From NCBI GenBank assembly GCA_036490795.1, contig DASXDG010000238.1, positions 1 through 32,658 on the forward strand: a stretch of DNA of 32,658 nucleotides, in the 5' to 3' direction. Of the stretch, positions 1-6,956 are shown one piece after another (the stretch's first letter is position 1; each line of letters opens with the position of its first letter). Below the pieces are notes generated by a model. It was not told the DNA's origin and made no database searches. It saw only the letters and a list, made by a program, of their open reading frames with translations. The position numbers were made by a program, and so were the translations under genes. This stretch comes from JAFARZ01 sp036490795. Its GTDB lineage: Bacteria > Actinomycetota > Actinomycetes > Streptosporangiales > Streptosporangiaceae.

Positions 1-179
1 GCCTGCTGCTGCTCCGCGTCGTCACCGGCCTGTCCGCCGAAGAGACCGGCTACGTCCTCGACATGACCCCCGGTGCGGTGCGGGTCGCCCAGCACCGTGC
101 ACTGGCGCGCCTGCGCGAGCTAGCCGAGGCGTCGTTAGGCCGGGCCGGTCCGGGCTTGAGGTTAGGGCGGCGGCCATAA
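1..179 (+). CDS. RNA polymerase sigma factor, C-terminal fragment (ECF-type, region 4)
   Basis: The reading frame starts before the window; codons begin at base 3 and stop at TAA 177-179. The visible 58 residues include LSAEETGYVLDMTPGAVRVA followed by QHRALARLRELAE, the helix-turn-helix of sigma-70 region 4.2, which contacts the -35 promoter element. A short basic tail (GLRLGRRP) ends the protein. Known context: in Streptomyces and Mycobacterium a small sigma factor of the ShbA/SigD group lies just upstream of guaB, and the gene here is in the same place and orientation, so an ShbA/SigD-like identity is an inference from synteny. The stop codon lies next to a 17-bp direct repeat (158-174 and 186-202). 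Regions 1 to 3 are outside the window, so the exact ECF group cannot be checked. Confidence 0.85.
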   Translation, partial: LLLLRVVTGLSAEETGYVLDMTPGAVRVAQHRALARLRELAEASLGRAGPGLRLGRRP

Positions 180-202
180 CGGGCTGAGGTTAGGGCGGCG
201 GC
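158..202. repeat. 17-bp direct repeat at the sigma factor stop
   Basis: GAGGTTAGGGCGGCGGC occurs at 158-174 and again at 186-202, 28 bp apart. The first copy ends just before the stop codon of the sigma factor. It looks like a small duplication of the gene end; no function is evident. Confidence 0.7.
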
Positions 203-697
203 GATGACGGGTGCGGGCTGAGCTATTGTGCGGTTGCCTGGGCGGGCGCGCCTTGTCTGCCGGGGGGGGGCGACGGGCGGGGCGGAGTCCCGGAGGAGCA
301 ATCAATACGGTAATTGTGTCCAACGCGGTAAAGAACCATGCTGTGAGCAGCAATTTCTTCCGTGTAAAGACGATCTACCGCGTTAATCGTCCGGTGCTGC
401 CGTCCAGCTGAGGCAGCTGCGTCTAGTGATACGGACGGTGCTTAAGTTGTCGTCGCAATTCAGTCAGAAGGCCGGAAGGCCGGAAGGCCGGAAACCGGGC
501 GGTCGGGGGCGGGTGCGGAGCGAGGGCCGGGCATATGCCGCATTTCGCCTCGGATGCCACCGAGATGCCACCGGGGGTGCCACCGAGATGCCACCGGGGG
601 TGCCACCGAGGTGCCACCGGGGTGAGCGCCGAGGGCGGGGCGCCGGGGCACGCGAACCACATGGGGTTACTCTCCATCCGGTCTGCGTAACCGCCTG
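180..697. other. 518-bp gap with repeats before guaB, no convincing gene
   Basis: This gap holds no credible protein gene; short open frames crossing it are repeat-derived and lack ribosome sites. Visible structure: a 9-bp inverted repeat AACGCGGTA (322-330) and TACCGCGTT (376-384) enclosing a small GCTG-TGAG-CAGC hairpin, in a stretch of lower GC than its surroundings; an 8-bp tandem repeat GAAGGCCG, three copies at 467-490; a 23-bp tandem repeat at 555-622; and an imperfect palindrome ATGGGG-TTACT-CTCCAT (661-677) plus GGTTAC (665-670) facing GTAACC (687-692) close to the guaB promoter. The last two could be operators for guaB. The 322-384 element might be part of a structured RNA or a terminator for the sigma gene, but it has no T-run. 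Confidence 0.5.
555..622. repeat. 23-bp tandem repeat, three copies
   Basis: The unit is TGCCACCGAGA followed by TGCCACCGGGGG, starting at 555, 578 and 601; the third copy is slightly diverged and one base shorter. Each unit is itself two related 11-12-bp halves. It lies in the non-coding gap about 80 bp upstream of the guaB -10 element. This is not a CRISPR array: there are no spacers. Confidence 0.8.
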
Positions 698-703
698 TAA
701 CGT
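698..703 (+). promoter_or_regulatory. -10 element of guaB leaderless transcript
   Basis: TAACGT fits the actinobacterial TANNNT -10 pattern. Seven bases (704-710) separate it from an ATG at 711, the usual spacing when the start codon is also the first transcribed base. No TTGAC-like -35 is visible at normal distance, which is common in this phylum. Confidence 0.5.
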
Positions 704-710
704 CACTAAG

Positions 711-740
711 ATGTGTGCATGCCGCTGTCAATGTTCGTGA
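711..740 (+). CDS. Cysteine-rich leaderless upstream ORF (MCACRCQCS)
   Basis: ATG 711 opens a nine-codon frame, M-C-A-C-R-C-Q-C-S, stopping at TGA 738-740, so four of nine residues are Cys at every second position. The start lies 7 nt after a TAACGT -10 element, so the transcript probably begins on this ATG with no ribosome-binding site. The stop is 7 nt before the likely guaB ATG at 748, so termination and reinitiation could couple the two. Mycobacteria are known to use leaderless polycysteine short ORFs as cysteine-responsive attenuators of downstream genes; function here is inference from that resemblance. The alternative is a chance frame overlapping a longer guaB starting at GTG 715. Confidence 0.5.
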   Translation: MCACRCQCS

Positions 741-747
741 GTCCGTC

Positions 748-2241
748 ATGACCGAGGATGACAAGTTCGCGCCCCTTGGGCTGACCTTCGACGACGTCCT
801 GCTGCTGCCCGCGCACTCGACTGTGCTGCCCGGCGAGGCGGACACCTCTACCCGCATCACGCGCACGATCACCGTGCGGATTCCGCTGGTGTCCGCGTCT
901 ATGGACACGGTGACCGAGTCGCGGATGGCCATCGCCATGGCGCGCCAGGGCGGGGTCGGCGTCCTGCACCGGAACATGTCGGTGGAGGAACAGGCCCAGC
1001 AGGTCGACATGGTCAAGCGGTCCGAGGCGGGAATGATCACCCACCCGGTGACCTGCGGTCCCGAGGCGACGATCGCCGAGGTCGAGCAGTTGTGCGCGCA
1101 GTACCGGATCTCCGGCGTGCCGGTCACCACAAAAGACGGCACACTGGTCGGGATCGTTACCAACCGGGATATAAGGTTCGAGTCGGACCATAACCGGCAC
1201 GTGCGCGACATCATGACCTCGATGCCGCTGGTCACCGCGCCGGTCGGAGTGCACCCGGACGAGGCGCTGAGGTTGCTGCGGCAGCACAAGATAGAGAAGC
1301 TGCCCCTCGTCGATGGCGGCAACAAACTCAAGGGCCTGATCACGGTCAAGGATTTCACCAAGACCGAGAAGTTCCCGAGCGCCACCAAGGATGAGAAGGG
1401 CCGCCTGGTCGTCGGCGCCGCGGTGGGCGTTGGCGAGGACGCCAAGCGTCGCGCGATGGCACTGCAGGAAGCCGGCGTGGACTTCCTGGTCGTGGATACC
1501 GCCCACGGCCACGCGCAGGGCGTGCTCGACATGGTCGCCCAGATCAAGGCGAACACAGAGGTCGACGTCATCGGCGGCAACGTCGCGACAAGGAACGGCG
1601 CCCAGGCACTGATCGACGCCGGCGCGGACGGCGTCAAGGTCGGTGTCGGGCCCGGCTCGATCTGCACCACCCGGGTGGTGGCGGGCGTCGGCGTCCCGCA
1701 GGTCACCGCGATCTATGAGGCCGCTCGGGCCGCCATGAAGCACAACATCCCCGTGATCGGCGACGGCGGCCTGCAGTATTCGGGTGACATCGCCAAGGCC
1801 ATCGCGGCGGGCGCGGACACGGTCATGCTGGGCAGCCTGCTGGCCGGCTGCCAGGAGAGCCCGGGCGAGATGGTGTTCATCAACGGCAAGCAGTACAAGC
1901 TGTACCGCGGCATGGGCAGCCTCGGCGCGATGCGCAACAGGGAACGCGGCAAGTCCTACTCCAAGGACCGCTACTTCCAGGACGACGTGCTGCGGGAAGA
2001 CAAGCTGGTACCGGAAGGCATCGAGGGGCAGGTCCCGTACCGGGGGCCGCTCGCCGCGGTGGCCGGCCAGCTGACCGGCGGGCTCAGGGCGGCCATGGGC
2101 TACGTGGGCGCGAAGACGATCGCCGAGCTGAAAGAGGCGCGCTTCGTCCAGATCACCAGCGCCGGCCTGACCGAAAGTCACCCGCACGACGTCCAGATGA
2201 CCGTCGAGGCGCCCAACTACAGCGGGCGCCCGAGCAAGTGA
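748..2241 (+). CDS. guaB: Inosine-5'-monophosphate dehydrogenase (IMPDH)
   Basis: This enzyme oxidises IMP to XMP with NAD+, the committed step of guanine nucleotide synthesis in the cytoplasm. The 497-residue protein begins MTEDDKFAPLGLTFDDVLLL and has the family layout: a TIM barrel interrupted by a pair of CBS domains (about residues 95-215). The catalytic loop GPGSICTT has its Cys at residue 306, followed by the flap region with RGMGSLGAM and the SKDRYFQ segment carrying the catalytic Arg-Tyr motif. I chose ATG 748 because family members begin a few residues before the FDDVLLLP motif. GTG 715 in the same frame would add 11 residues, but it collides with the Cys-rich uORF at 711-740. guaB3 follows 30 bp downstream, probably in the same operon. 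The order sigma factor-guaB-guaB3 is conserved in actinobacteria. Confidence 0.97.
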   Translation: MTEDDKFAPLGLTFDDVLLLPAHSTVLPGEADTSTRITRTITVRIPLVSASMDTVTESRMAIAMARQGGVGVLHRNMSVEEQAQQVDMVKRSEAGMITHPVTCGPEATIAEVEQLCAQYRISGVPVTTKDGTLVGIVTNRDIRFESDHNRHVRDIMTSMPLVTAPVGVHPDEALRLLRQHKIEKLPLVDGGNKLKGLITVKDFTKTEKFPSATKDEKGRLVVGAAVGVGEDAKRRAMALQEAGVDFLVVDTAHGHAQGVLDMVAQIKANTEVDVIGGNVATRNGAQALIDAGADGVKVGVGPGSICTTRVVAGVGVPQVTAIYEAARAAMKHNIPVIGDGGLQYSGDIAKAIAAGADTVMLGSLLAGCQESPGEMVFINGKQYKLYRGMGSLGAMRNRERGKSYSKDRYFQDDVLREDKLVPEGIEGQVPYRGPLAAVAGQLTGGLRAAMGYVGAKTIAELKEARFVQITSAGLTESHPHDVQMTVEAPNYSGRPSK

Positions 2242-2271
2242 GCAGGGCCAAGTGAGCAGGGACACCAGCAA

Positions 2272-3381
2272 GTGACAGACGTGGAGATCGGCCGCGGCAA
2301 GCACGGCCGCAAGGCCTACTCGCTTGACGAGATCGGCATCGTGCCGGCCCGGCGTACCAGAGACCCGGAAGAGGTCAGCATCGCCTGGCAGATCGACGCG
2401 TACCGGTTCGAGCTGCCGCTGGTGGCCTGCCCGATGGACAGTGTCGTGTCGCCGAAGACGGCGATTCAGATCGGCCAGCTCGGCGGCATGGCGGTGCTGG
2501 ACCTCGAGGGCCTGTGGACCAGGTATGAGGACCCTGAGCCGCTGCTCGCCGAGATCACCGAACTGGACGAGCAGGCGGCCACCAGAAGGCTGCAGAACAT
2601 GTACGCCGAGCCGATCAAGGAGGAGCTGATCGGTCGGCGCATCGAGGAGATCGCGCAGGCCAAGGTCACCACGGCCGCCCGGCTGTCTCCGCAGAAGACG
2701 GCCAGGTATTACAAGGCGGTGGTGGACGCTGGCGCGGATATCTTCGTCATCCGCGGCACCACCGTGTCCGCCGAGCACGTGAGCGGGCGAGCCGAACCGC
2801 TTAACCTCAAGCAGTTCATCTATGAGCTGGACATCCCTGTGGTGGTCGGCGGCTGCGCCACGTACACGGCGGCGCTGCACCTGATGCGGACCGGCGCGGC
2901 CGGCGTGCTGGTCGGCTTCGGCGGCGGCTCCGGTCACACGACAGCGAAAGTCCTCGGCGTGAAAGTCCCGATGGCCACCGCGATCGCGGACGTGGCGGCG
3001 GCGAGAAGGGATTACCTGGACGAGTCCGGTGGCCGCTACGTGCACGTGATCGCGGACGGCTCGATGACCAGCAGCGGTGACATCGCCAAGGCGCTGGCCA
3101 TCGGCGCGGACGCGGTCATGGTCGGTTCCCCCTTGGCCAGGGCCGCGCAGGCACCAGGGCACGGCTACCACTGGGGCAGTGAGGCCAATCACACCGAACT
3201 TCCGCGCGGCGCCAGGGTCAAGGTCGGCACGATCGGCACGCTCGAGCAGATCCTGCACGGCCCGTCGACGGTGCCCGACGGCTCGATGAACCTGATGGGC
3301 GCGCTCAAGCGGACGATGGCCACTTCTGGCTACTCGGACCTGAAGGAGTTCCAGCGGGTCGAGGTCGTGGTTTCCGCTTGA
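2272..3381 (+). CDS. guaB3: GuaB3 family IMP dehydrogenase-related protein
   Basis: A 369-residue TIM-barrel protein of the IMPDH/GMP reductase superfamily that lacks CBS domains. It starts at GTG 2272 (MTDVEIGRGKHGRKAYSLDE), matching the usual N-terminus of actinobacterial GuaB3. The phosphate-binding and active-site stretch reads LVGFGGGSGHTTAKVLG where true IMPDH has GPGSICTT, so the position of the catalytic Cys is taken by His. Later motifs VIADGSMTSSGDIAKALAIG and MVGSPLARA are typical. Family knowledge: cyanobacterial GuaB3 enzymes that keep the Cys have been shown to act as GMP reductases; the role of Cys-less actinobacterial members is unsettled. It lies 30 bp after guaB, in a short spacer containing a repeated GTGAGCAGGG-like sequence, and is probably co-transcribed with it. 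Confidence 0.95.
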   Translation: MTDVEIGRGKHGRKAYSLDEIGIVPARRTRDPEEVSIAWQIDAYRFELPLVACPMDSVVSPKTAIQIGQLGGMAVLDLEGLWTRYEDPEPLLAEITELDEQAATRRLQNMYAEPIKEELIGRRIEEIAQAKVTTAARLSPQKTARYYKAVVDAGADIFVIRGTTVSAEHVSGRAEPLNLKQFIYELDIPVVVGGCATYTAALHLMRTGAAGVLVGFGGGSGHTTAKVLGVKVPMATAIADVAAARRDYLDESGGRYVHVIADGSMTSSGDIAKALAIGADAVMVGSPLARAAQAPGHGYHWGSEANHTELPRGARVKVGTIGTLEQILHGPSTVPDGSMNLMGALKRTMATSGYSDLKEFQRVEVVVSA

Positions 3382-3392
3382 CCGGCCGCAGA

Positions 3393-3398
3393 TAGACT
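3393..3398 (+). promoter_or_regulatory. -10 element for leaderless trpS
   Basis: TAGACT lies 8 nt before the trpS ATG at 3407, and there is no Shine-Dalgarno sequence between them. This fits a leaderless transcript starting on the A of the start codon, and gives trpS its own promoter only 12 bp after the guaB3 stop. Confidence 0.55.
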
Positions 3399-3406
3399 CA
3401 CGATTC

Positions 3407-4432
3407 ATGCTCTGCTCGCCACAAAACCCGCGCAAGCGCGTCCTGTCCGGCATCCAGCCCACCGCCGATTCGTTTCACCTCGGCAACTACCTAGGCGCGG
3501 TCCGCCAGTGGGTGGCGCTGCAGGATGAGTATGACGCGTTCTACTGCGTGGTTGACCTGCACGCGATCACCGTCCCGCAGGACCCGCAGACGCTGCGGCG
3601 CAGGACGAAGGTCGCCGCTGCTCAGCTGCTCGCGGCCGGCCTCGACCCGGACCGGTGCACGCTGTTCGTGCAGAGCCACGTCCGCGAGCACACCGAACTG
3701 GCCTGGATCCTCGGATGTATCACCGGGTTCGGTGAAGCCAGCCGGATGACCCAGTTCAAGGACAAGTCGGCGAAGGCGGTGTCGGCTAAGAGTGGCGAGG
3801 CGAGTGTCGGCCTGTTCACCTACCCGGTGCTGCAGGCCGCCGACATCTTGCTGTACAACGCGGACCAGGTCCCGGTCGGCGAGGACCAGCGCCAGCATCT
3901 GGAGCTGAGCCGGACGCTCGCGCAGCGGTTCAACCACCGGTACGGCGAGACGTTCACCGTCCCGCAGCCGTACATCCTCAAGGAGGTCGCGAAGATCTAT
4001 GACCTCCAGGACCCGACCGCGAAGATGAGCAAGTCGAGTTCGTCCCCGCAGGGCATCATCGACGTGCTGGACGAGCCCTCGGTGATCCGCAAGAAGATCG
4101 CCCGCGCGGTCACCGACCCCGGTGCCGAGGTCACGGCCGACGAGGAGAACAAGCCGGGCGTCACCAACCTGCTGCGCATCTACTCGGCGCTTTCCGCAGA
4201 GCCAGTGAACGCCCTTGAGGACAAGTACACAGGCGTCGGCTACGGCGGGTTCAAGAAGGACCTCGCGGAACTCATCGTCGCCACGCTGACCCCGGTTCGC
4301 GAGCGGACGCAGGCGATCCTCGGCGATGAACCGGCACTGGAGCGGACGCTCGAGCACGGCGCGGCGAACGCGCGTAAGGCCGCCGCGCAGACGATGACCG
4401 CCGTGCGCGATCTCATCGGATTTCTCTCATAA
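3407..4432 (+). CDS. trpS: Tryptophan--tRNA ligase
   Basis: A class I aminoacyl-tRNA synthetase that charges tRNA-Trp in the cytoplasm. The 341-residue protein has normal length for bacterial TrpRS. The HIGH-type motif is HLGNYLG near residue 24, after the typical GIQPTADSFHLGN segment, and the KMSKS loop is exact (KMSKSSSSP, Lys206). GEDQRQHLELSRTLAQRFN is the conserved dimer/tryptophan-binding region. The start at ATG 3407 is supported by the -10 element TAGACT 8 nt upstream rather than a ribosome-binding site. The gene ends 13 bp from the converging carboxypeptidase gene, with no obvious terminator between. No tryptophan-rich leader is visible upstream. Confidence 0.97.
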   Translation: MLCSPQNPRKRVLSGIQPTADSFHLGNYLGAVRQWVALQDEYDAFYCVVDLHAITVPQDPQTLRRRTKVAAAQLLAAGLDPDRCTLFVQSHVREHTELAWILGCITGFGEASRMTQFKDKSAKAVSAKSGEASVGLFTYPVLQAADILLYNADQVPVGEDQRQHLELSRTLAQRFNHRYGETFTVPQPYILKEVAKIYDLQDPTAKMSKSSSSPQGIIDVLDEPSVIRKKIARAVTDPGAEVTADEENKPGVTNLLRIYSALSAEPVNALEDKYTGVGYGGFKKDLAELIVATLTPVRERTQAILGDEPALERTLEHGAANARKAAAQTMTAVRDLIGFLS

Positions 4433-4445
4433 CAGCAGTGGTGCT

Positions 4446-5579
4446 TCAGCCGGAAGAGGGGGGCTGCCGGCGCCGGGAGTAGGCGAACCCGATGCCGACG
4501 GCTACCACGGCGAGCACGCTGAAACCGGCGGCGGCGAGCGCGGACGGGCTGGTGAGCTTGGAGTGCGCCGCAGAGGCCTGCTGATGGCGGTCGGCCAGCG
4601 CCGCCGCCGCGCGCTTAGCGGCCGCCTCGGCGGCAGCCTCCTGCTGCGCCGCCGTCGGCAGCGGCGGAGCCAGCGTCCCGACCGGCGGCACCTTCCCGTC
4701 CTCCGCGAAACCCCAGTTGAGCAGCTTCTCGGCCGAGGTGATCTCGGTCAGGGCCGGGCAGTGCAGCAGCGTCACGATCAGCGTGATGCCGTTTCGCTTG
4801 GCCATGCCGACGTAGGTCGCTCCCGCCGCGCTCGTCCAGCCGATTTTGCCGCCGATGCCGCCCGGGTAGCCGGTCAGCAGGTCGTTCTGATTCCATAGCC
4901 CGACCTTCTTGTGCGCGGTGATCGGGAACAGGCCGCCCTGGGTCTGGTCATATTTCATGAACGCGGGCAGGTGCAGCGCCGCGCGCGCGACCAGTGCCAG
5001 GTCGTAGGCGGAGGTGTGCTGGCCCGGCGCGTCCAGGCCATTGGGATCGACAGCGTTGGTGTCGTCGGCCTGGAGGTGGTGCGCCTCGGCGTTGATCAGC
5101 TGCATGCCATGACCCAGCGACCCCGTCGCCTGGGTCAGCGCGACCGCCGCGTCGTTGGCGGAGATCGTGAGCAGCGCGGTGAACAGGTCTGATACCTGGT
5201 AAGGGTGCCCGGCAAGCAAGCCGATGTCGTTCGGGGTCTGGGACGCGGCCAGCTTGGTCGCCACCACGGACGAGCCGGGGTTGAGCACAGGGATCAGCGT
5301 GACCGCGGTGAGTATCTTCAGCGTGGAAGCCGGCCGGTACTCCCCGTGCGGGTCCTTGGCCGCGAGCACCTGGCCCGTTCCCGCGTCCGCGATCACCCAG
5401 GCCGACGCCTTGATGCCGGGCAGGCGCTGATAGTGGCCGGCGGCCGGATAGTTGACGGTCACTGCTGTCCCGCCGAGTTCCGCGCCGCCGACCGGCGTGG
5501 CGCTGGCCTGCGCTGTCGCACCCGTGGTCACAACGCTCACACCGATGAGTACAGCCGCGATCAAAGCCACAGTCTTCAG
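4446..5579 (-). CDS. D-alanyl-D-alanine carboxypeptidase (peptidase S11)
   Basis: A low-molecular-weight penicillin-binding protein that trims the terminal D-Ala from peptidoglycan stem peptides outside the membrane. Active-site motifs are visible in order: SxxK as STLK (Ser85, Lys88), SxN as SAN (140-142), and the third motif as KIG (Lys245) where KTG is usual. The N-terminus MKTVALIAAVLIGVSVVTTG is a clean signal peptide. After an Ala-rich stretch, the C-terminus has a second hydrophobic helix ending in SRRRQPPSSG, a membrane anchor. The start is uncertain: a strong GGAGG (5586-5590) sits 6 nt before an in-frame CTG at 5579, giving the best signal peptide. GTG 5570 and ATG 5699 are alternatives; the latter adds 40 residues but has no ribosome site. 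The divergent neighbour begins at 5775. Confidence 0.9.
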   Translation of the reverse strand: MKTVALIAAVLIGVSVVTTGATAQASATPVGGAELGGTAVTVNYPAAGHYQRLPGIKASAWVIADAGTGQVLAAKDPHGEYRPASTLKILTAVTLIPVLNPGSSVVATKLAASQTPNDIGLLAGHPYQVSDLFTALLTISANDAAVALTQATGSLGHGMQLINAEAHHLQADDTNAVDPNGLDAPGQHTSAYDLALVARAALHLPAFMKYDQTQGGLFPITAHKKVGLWNQNDLLTGYPGGIGGKIGWTSAAGATYVGMAKRNGITLIVTLLHCPALTEITSAEKLLNWGFAEDGKVPPVGTLAPPLPTAAQQEAAAEAAAKRAAAALADRHQQASAAHSKLTSPSALAAAGFSVLAVVAVGIGFAYSRRRQPPSSG

Positions 5580-5774
5580 CGGGAACCTCCGAAGTACCCT
5601 TTTTACATGGAACGATTGGCGGCGTCTGGTCGGCCAGTCGACGCGTTCTGCGACGAGAGCAAGCTTACGGACTCCCGGCAAGGCATGTTCCCAGGACATG
5701 CCAGTGAAGCCGCGCGCAGAACCACTGGAGTTATGAAAAAACGCTCCACAACGAATTGAATATGGAGGCTGGCC

Positions 5775-6956
5775 ATGGCCATCGACTGGAACCCCTCGCA
5801 CGGTCCGACTCTCGGAGTGGAGTGGGAAGTGCAACTTATCGATAGCCAGACCATGCTCCTGCGTCAGGAAGCCGGCAAAGTGCTCAGTGAGCTGCCCGTT
5901 ATCGGCGAGACGGGCGAACATCCGCAGCTCAGGCACGAGCTCATGCAGTCCACCGTAGAGGTCGTTACCGGCGTCTGCAGCACGGTGTCAGAGGCCAAGG
6001 ACGACCTCGCCGGAATGATCACCGAACTCCAGCGAGCCGCCACCCCGCACGGTATTGTGCTCGCATGCGCCGGCACCCACCCGGTCAGTGACTGGCGCGA
6101 TGCGAGCATGGCGCCGATCCAGCGCTATGCGGAACTAGTCGAGCAAATGCAATGGCTTGCCCGCCGGATCCAGACCTTCGGCGTGCACGTCCATGTTGGG
6201 ATACGCGACGGGAGCAAGGCGATACCGATCGTCAATGCGCTCGCCGCATATTTGCCGCACTTCCTCGGGCTCACCGCGTCGAGCCCGTTCTGGTGCGGGT
6301 ACGACACGGGCCTGGCGTCGTGCCGGTCCGTAACTTTCGGTTCGCTGCCGACGTCGGGTCCGCCGCCGCGGCTGGCGGACTGGAAGCAGTTCGAGGACTA
6401 CATGGACACGCTGAAGCGCGCGGGCACGATCCGATCCATCAAGGAGGTCTGGTGGGACATCCGGCCGCATCCGGACTTCGGCACGGTGGAGATCCGTATG
6501 GCTGACGGCACGCCGACGCTTCGTGAGGTCGGCATGGTCGCAGCACTCGGCCAGTCCCTCGTCCAGATGTTCGACTTCCAGCTGGATCGCGGCTACACGC
6601 TGCCAGCCCCGCCGACCTGGGTGATCCGCGACAACAAGTGGCGTGCCACGCGGTACGGCCTGGACGCGATCGTGATCACCGACGAGGACGGCTCCACCGC
6701 TCCGCTCCGTGACGAGCTGTATGAGCTGGTGCGCATGCTGGAGCCGGTAGCCGATAGGCTCGGCTGCGCGGACGAGCTGTCGGTAGCCGATGAGGTGCTG
6801 GAGCACGGCGCGTCCTATGAACGTCAGCGGGCCATCTACCGGCGGACCGGGGACCTGAACAGCGTGGTGGCGGCGCTGGTCGCTGAGTTCGACTCGGACA
6901 GCTTCAGTCCGGGCGGTGTAAGTCCAGATCGGGGGGGTGGACATGGAAGGCAATGA
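5775..6956 (+). CDS. GCS2-family carboxylate-amine ligase (YbdK-like)
   Basis: A member of the glutamate-cysteine ligase type 2 family, ATP-grasp-like enzymes that join a carboxylate to an amine; YbdK has weak glutamate-cysteine ligase activity and most members have no proven substrate. The 393-residue length is typical. Visible family segments are LGVEWEVQLID near the N-terminus (the LGVEEE-like signature, with W in place of one Glu), HELMQSTVEVVTGVC, FGVHVHVGI, and WWDIRPHPDFGTVEIRMADG. A GGAGG at 5764-5768 with 6-nt spacing fixes the start at ATG 5775. Its last 14 bp overlap the following amidohydrolase gene, implying translational coupling and possibly a shared amide substrate pathway (one enzyme makes an amide bond, the other hydrolyses one), which is inference only. 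Actinobacteria use mycothiol, so a glutathione role is unlikely. Confidence 0.9.
   Translation: MAIDWNPSHGPTLGVEWEVQLIDSQTMLLRQEAGKVLSELPVIGETGEHPQLRHELMQSTVEVVTGVCSTVSEAKDDLAGMITELQRAATPHGIVLACAGTHPVSDWRDASMAPIQRYAELVEQMQWLARRIQTFGVHVHVGIRDGSKAIPIVNALAAYLPHFLGLTASSPFWCGYDTGLASCRSVTFGSLPTSGPPPRLADWKQFEDYMDTLKRAGTIRSIKEVWWDIRPHPDFGTVEIRMADGTPTLREVGMVAALGQSLVQMFDFQLDRGYTLPAPPTWVIRDNKWRATRYGLDAIVITDEDGSTAPLRDELYELVRMLEPVADRLGCADELSVADEVLEHGASYERQRAIYRRTGDLNSVVAALVAEFDSDSFSPGGVSPDRGGGHGRQ

Noticed and set aside
555..622. Possible CRISPR array before guaB
   Set aside because: Direct tandem repeats without spacers, and no cas genes in the window.
426..740. A 104-codon frame before guaB ending in the Cys-rich stretch
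   Set aside because: Its sequence is mostly translated tandem repeat, with no ribosome site; only the last nine codons, with their own promoter spacing, are kept as the uORF.
706..3462. A 918-codon open frame on the minus strand opposite guaB and guaB3
   Set aside because: It is the antisense shadow of two clear genes, open only because of high GC at third positions; its Arg/His/Asp-rich composition matches no family.
4782..4850. Loss of function in the D,D-carboxypeptidase because KTG reads KIG
   Set aside because: The middle residue of this motif varies in actinobacterial S11 peptidases, and the SxxK and SxN motifs are intact, so activity is likely retained.
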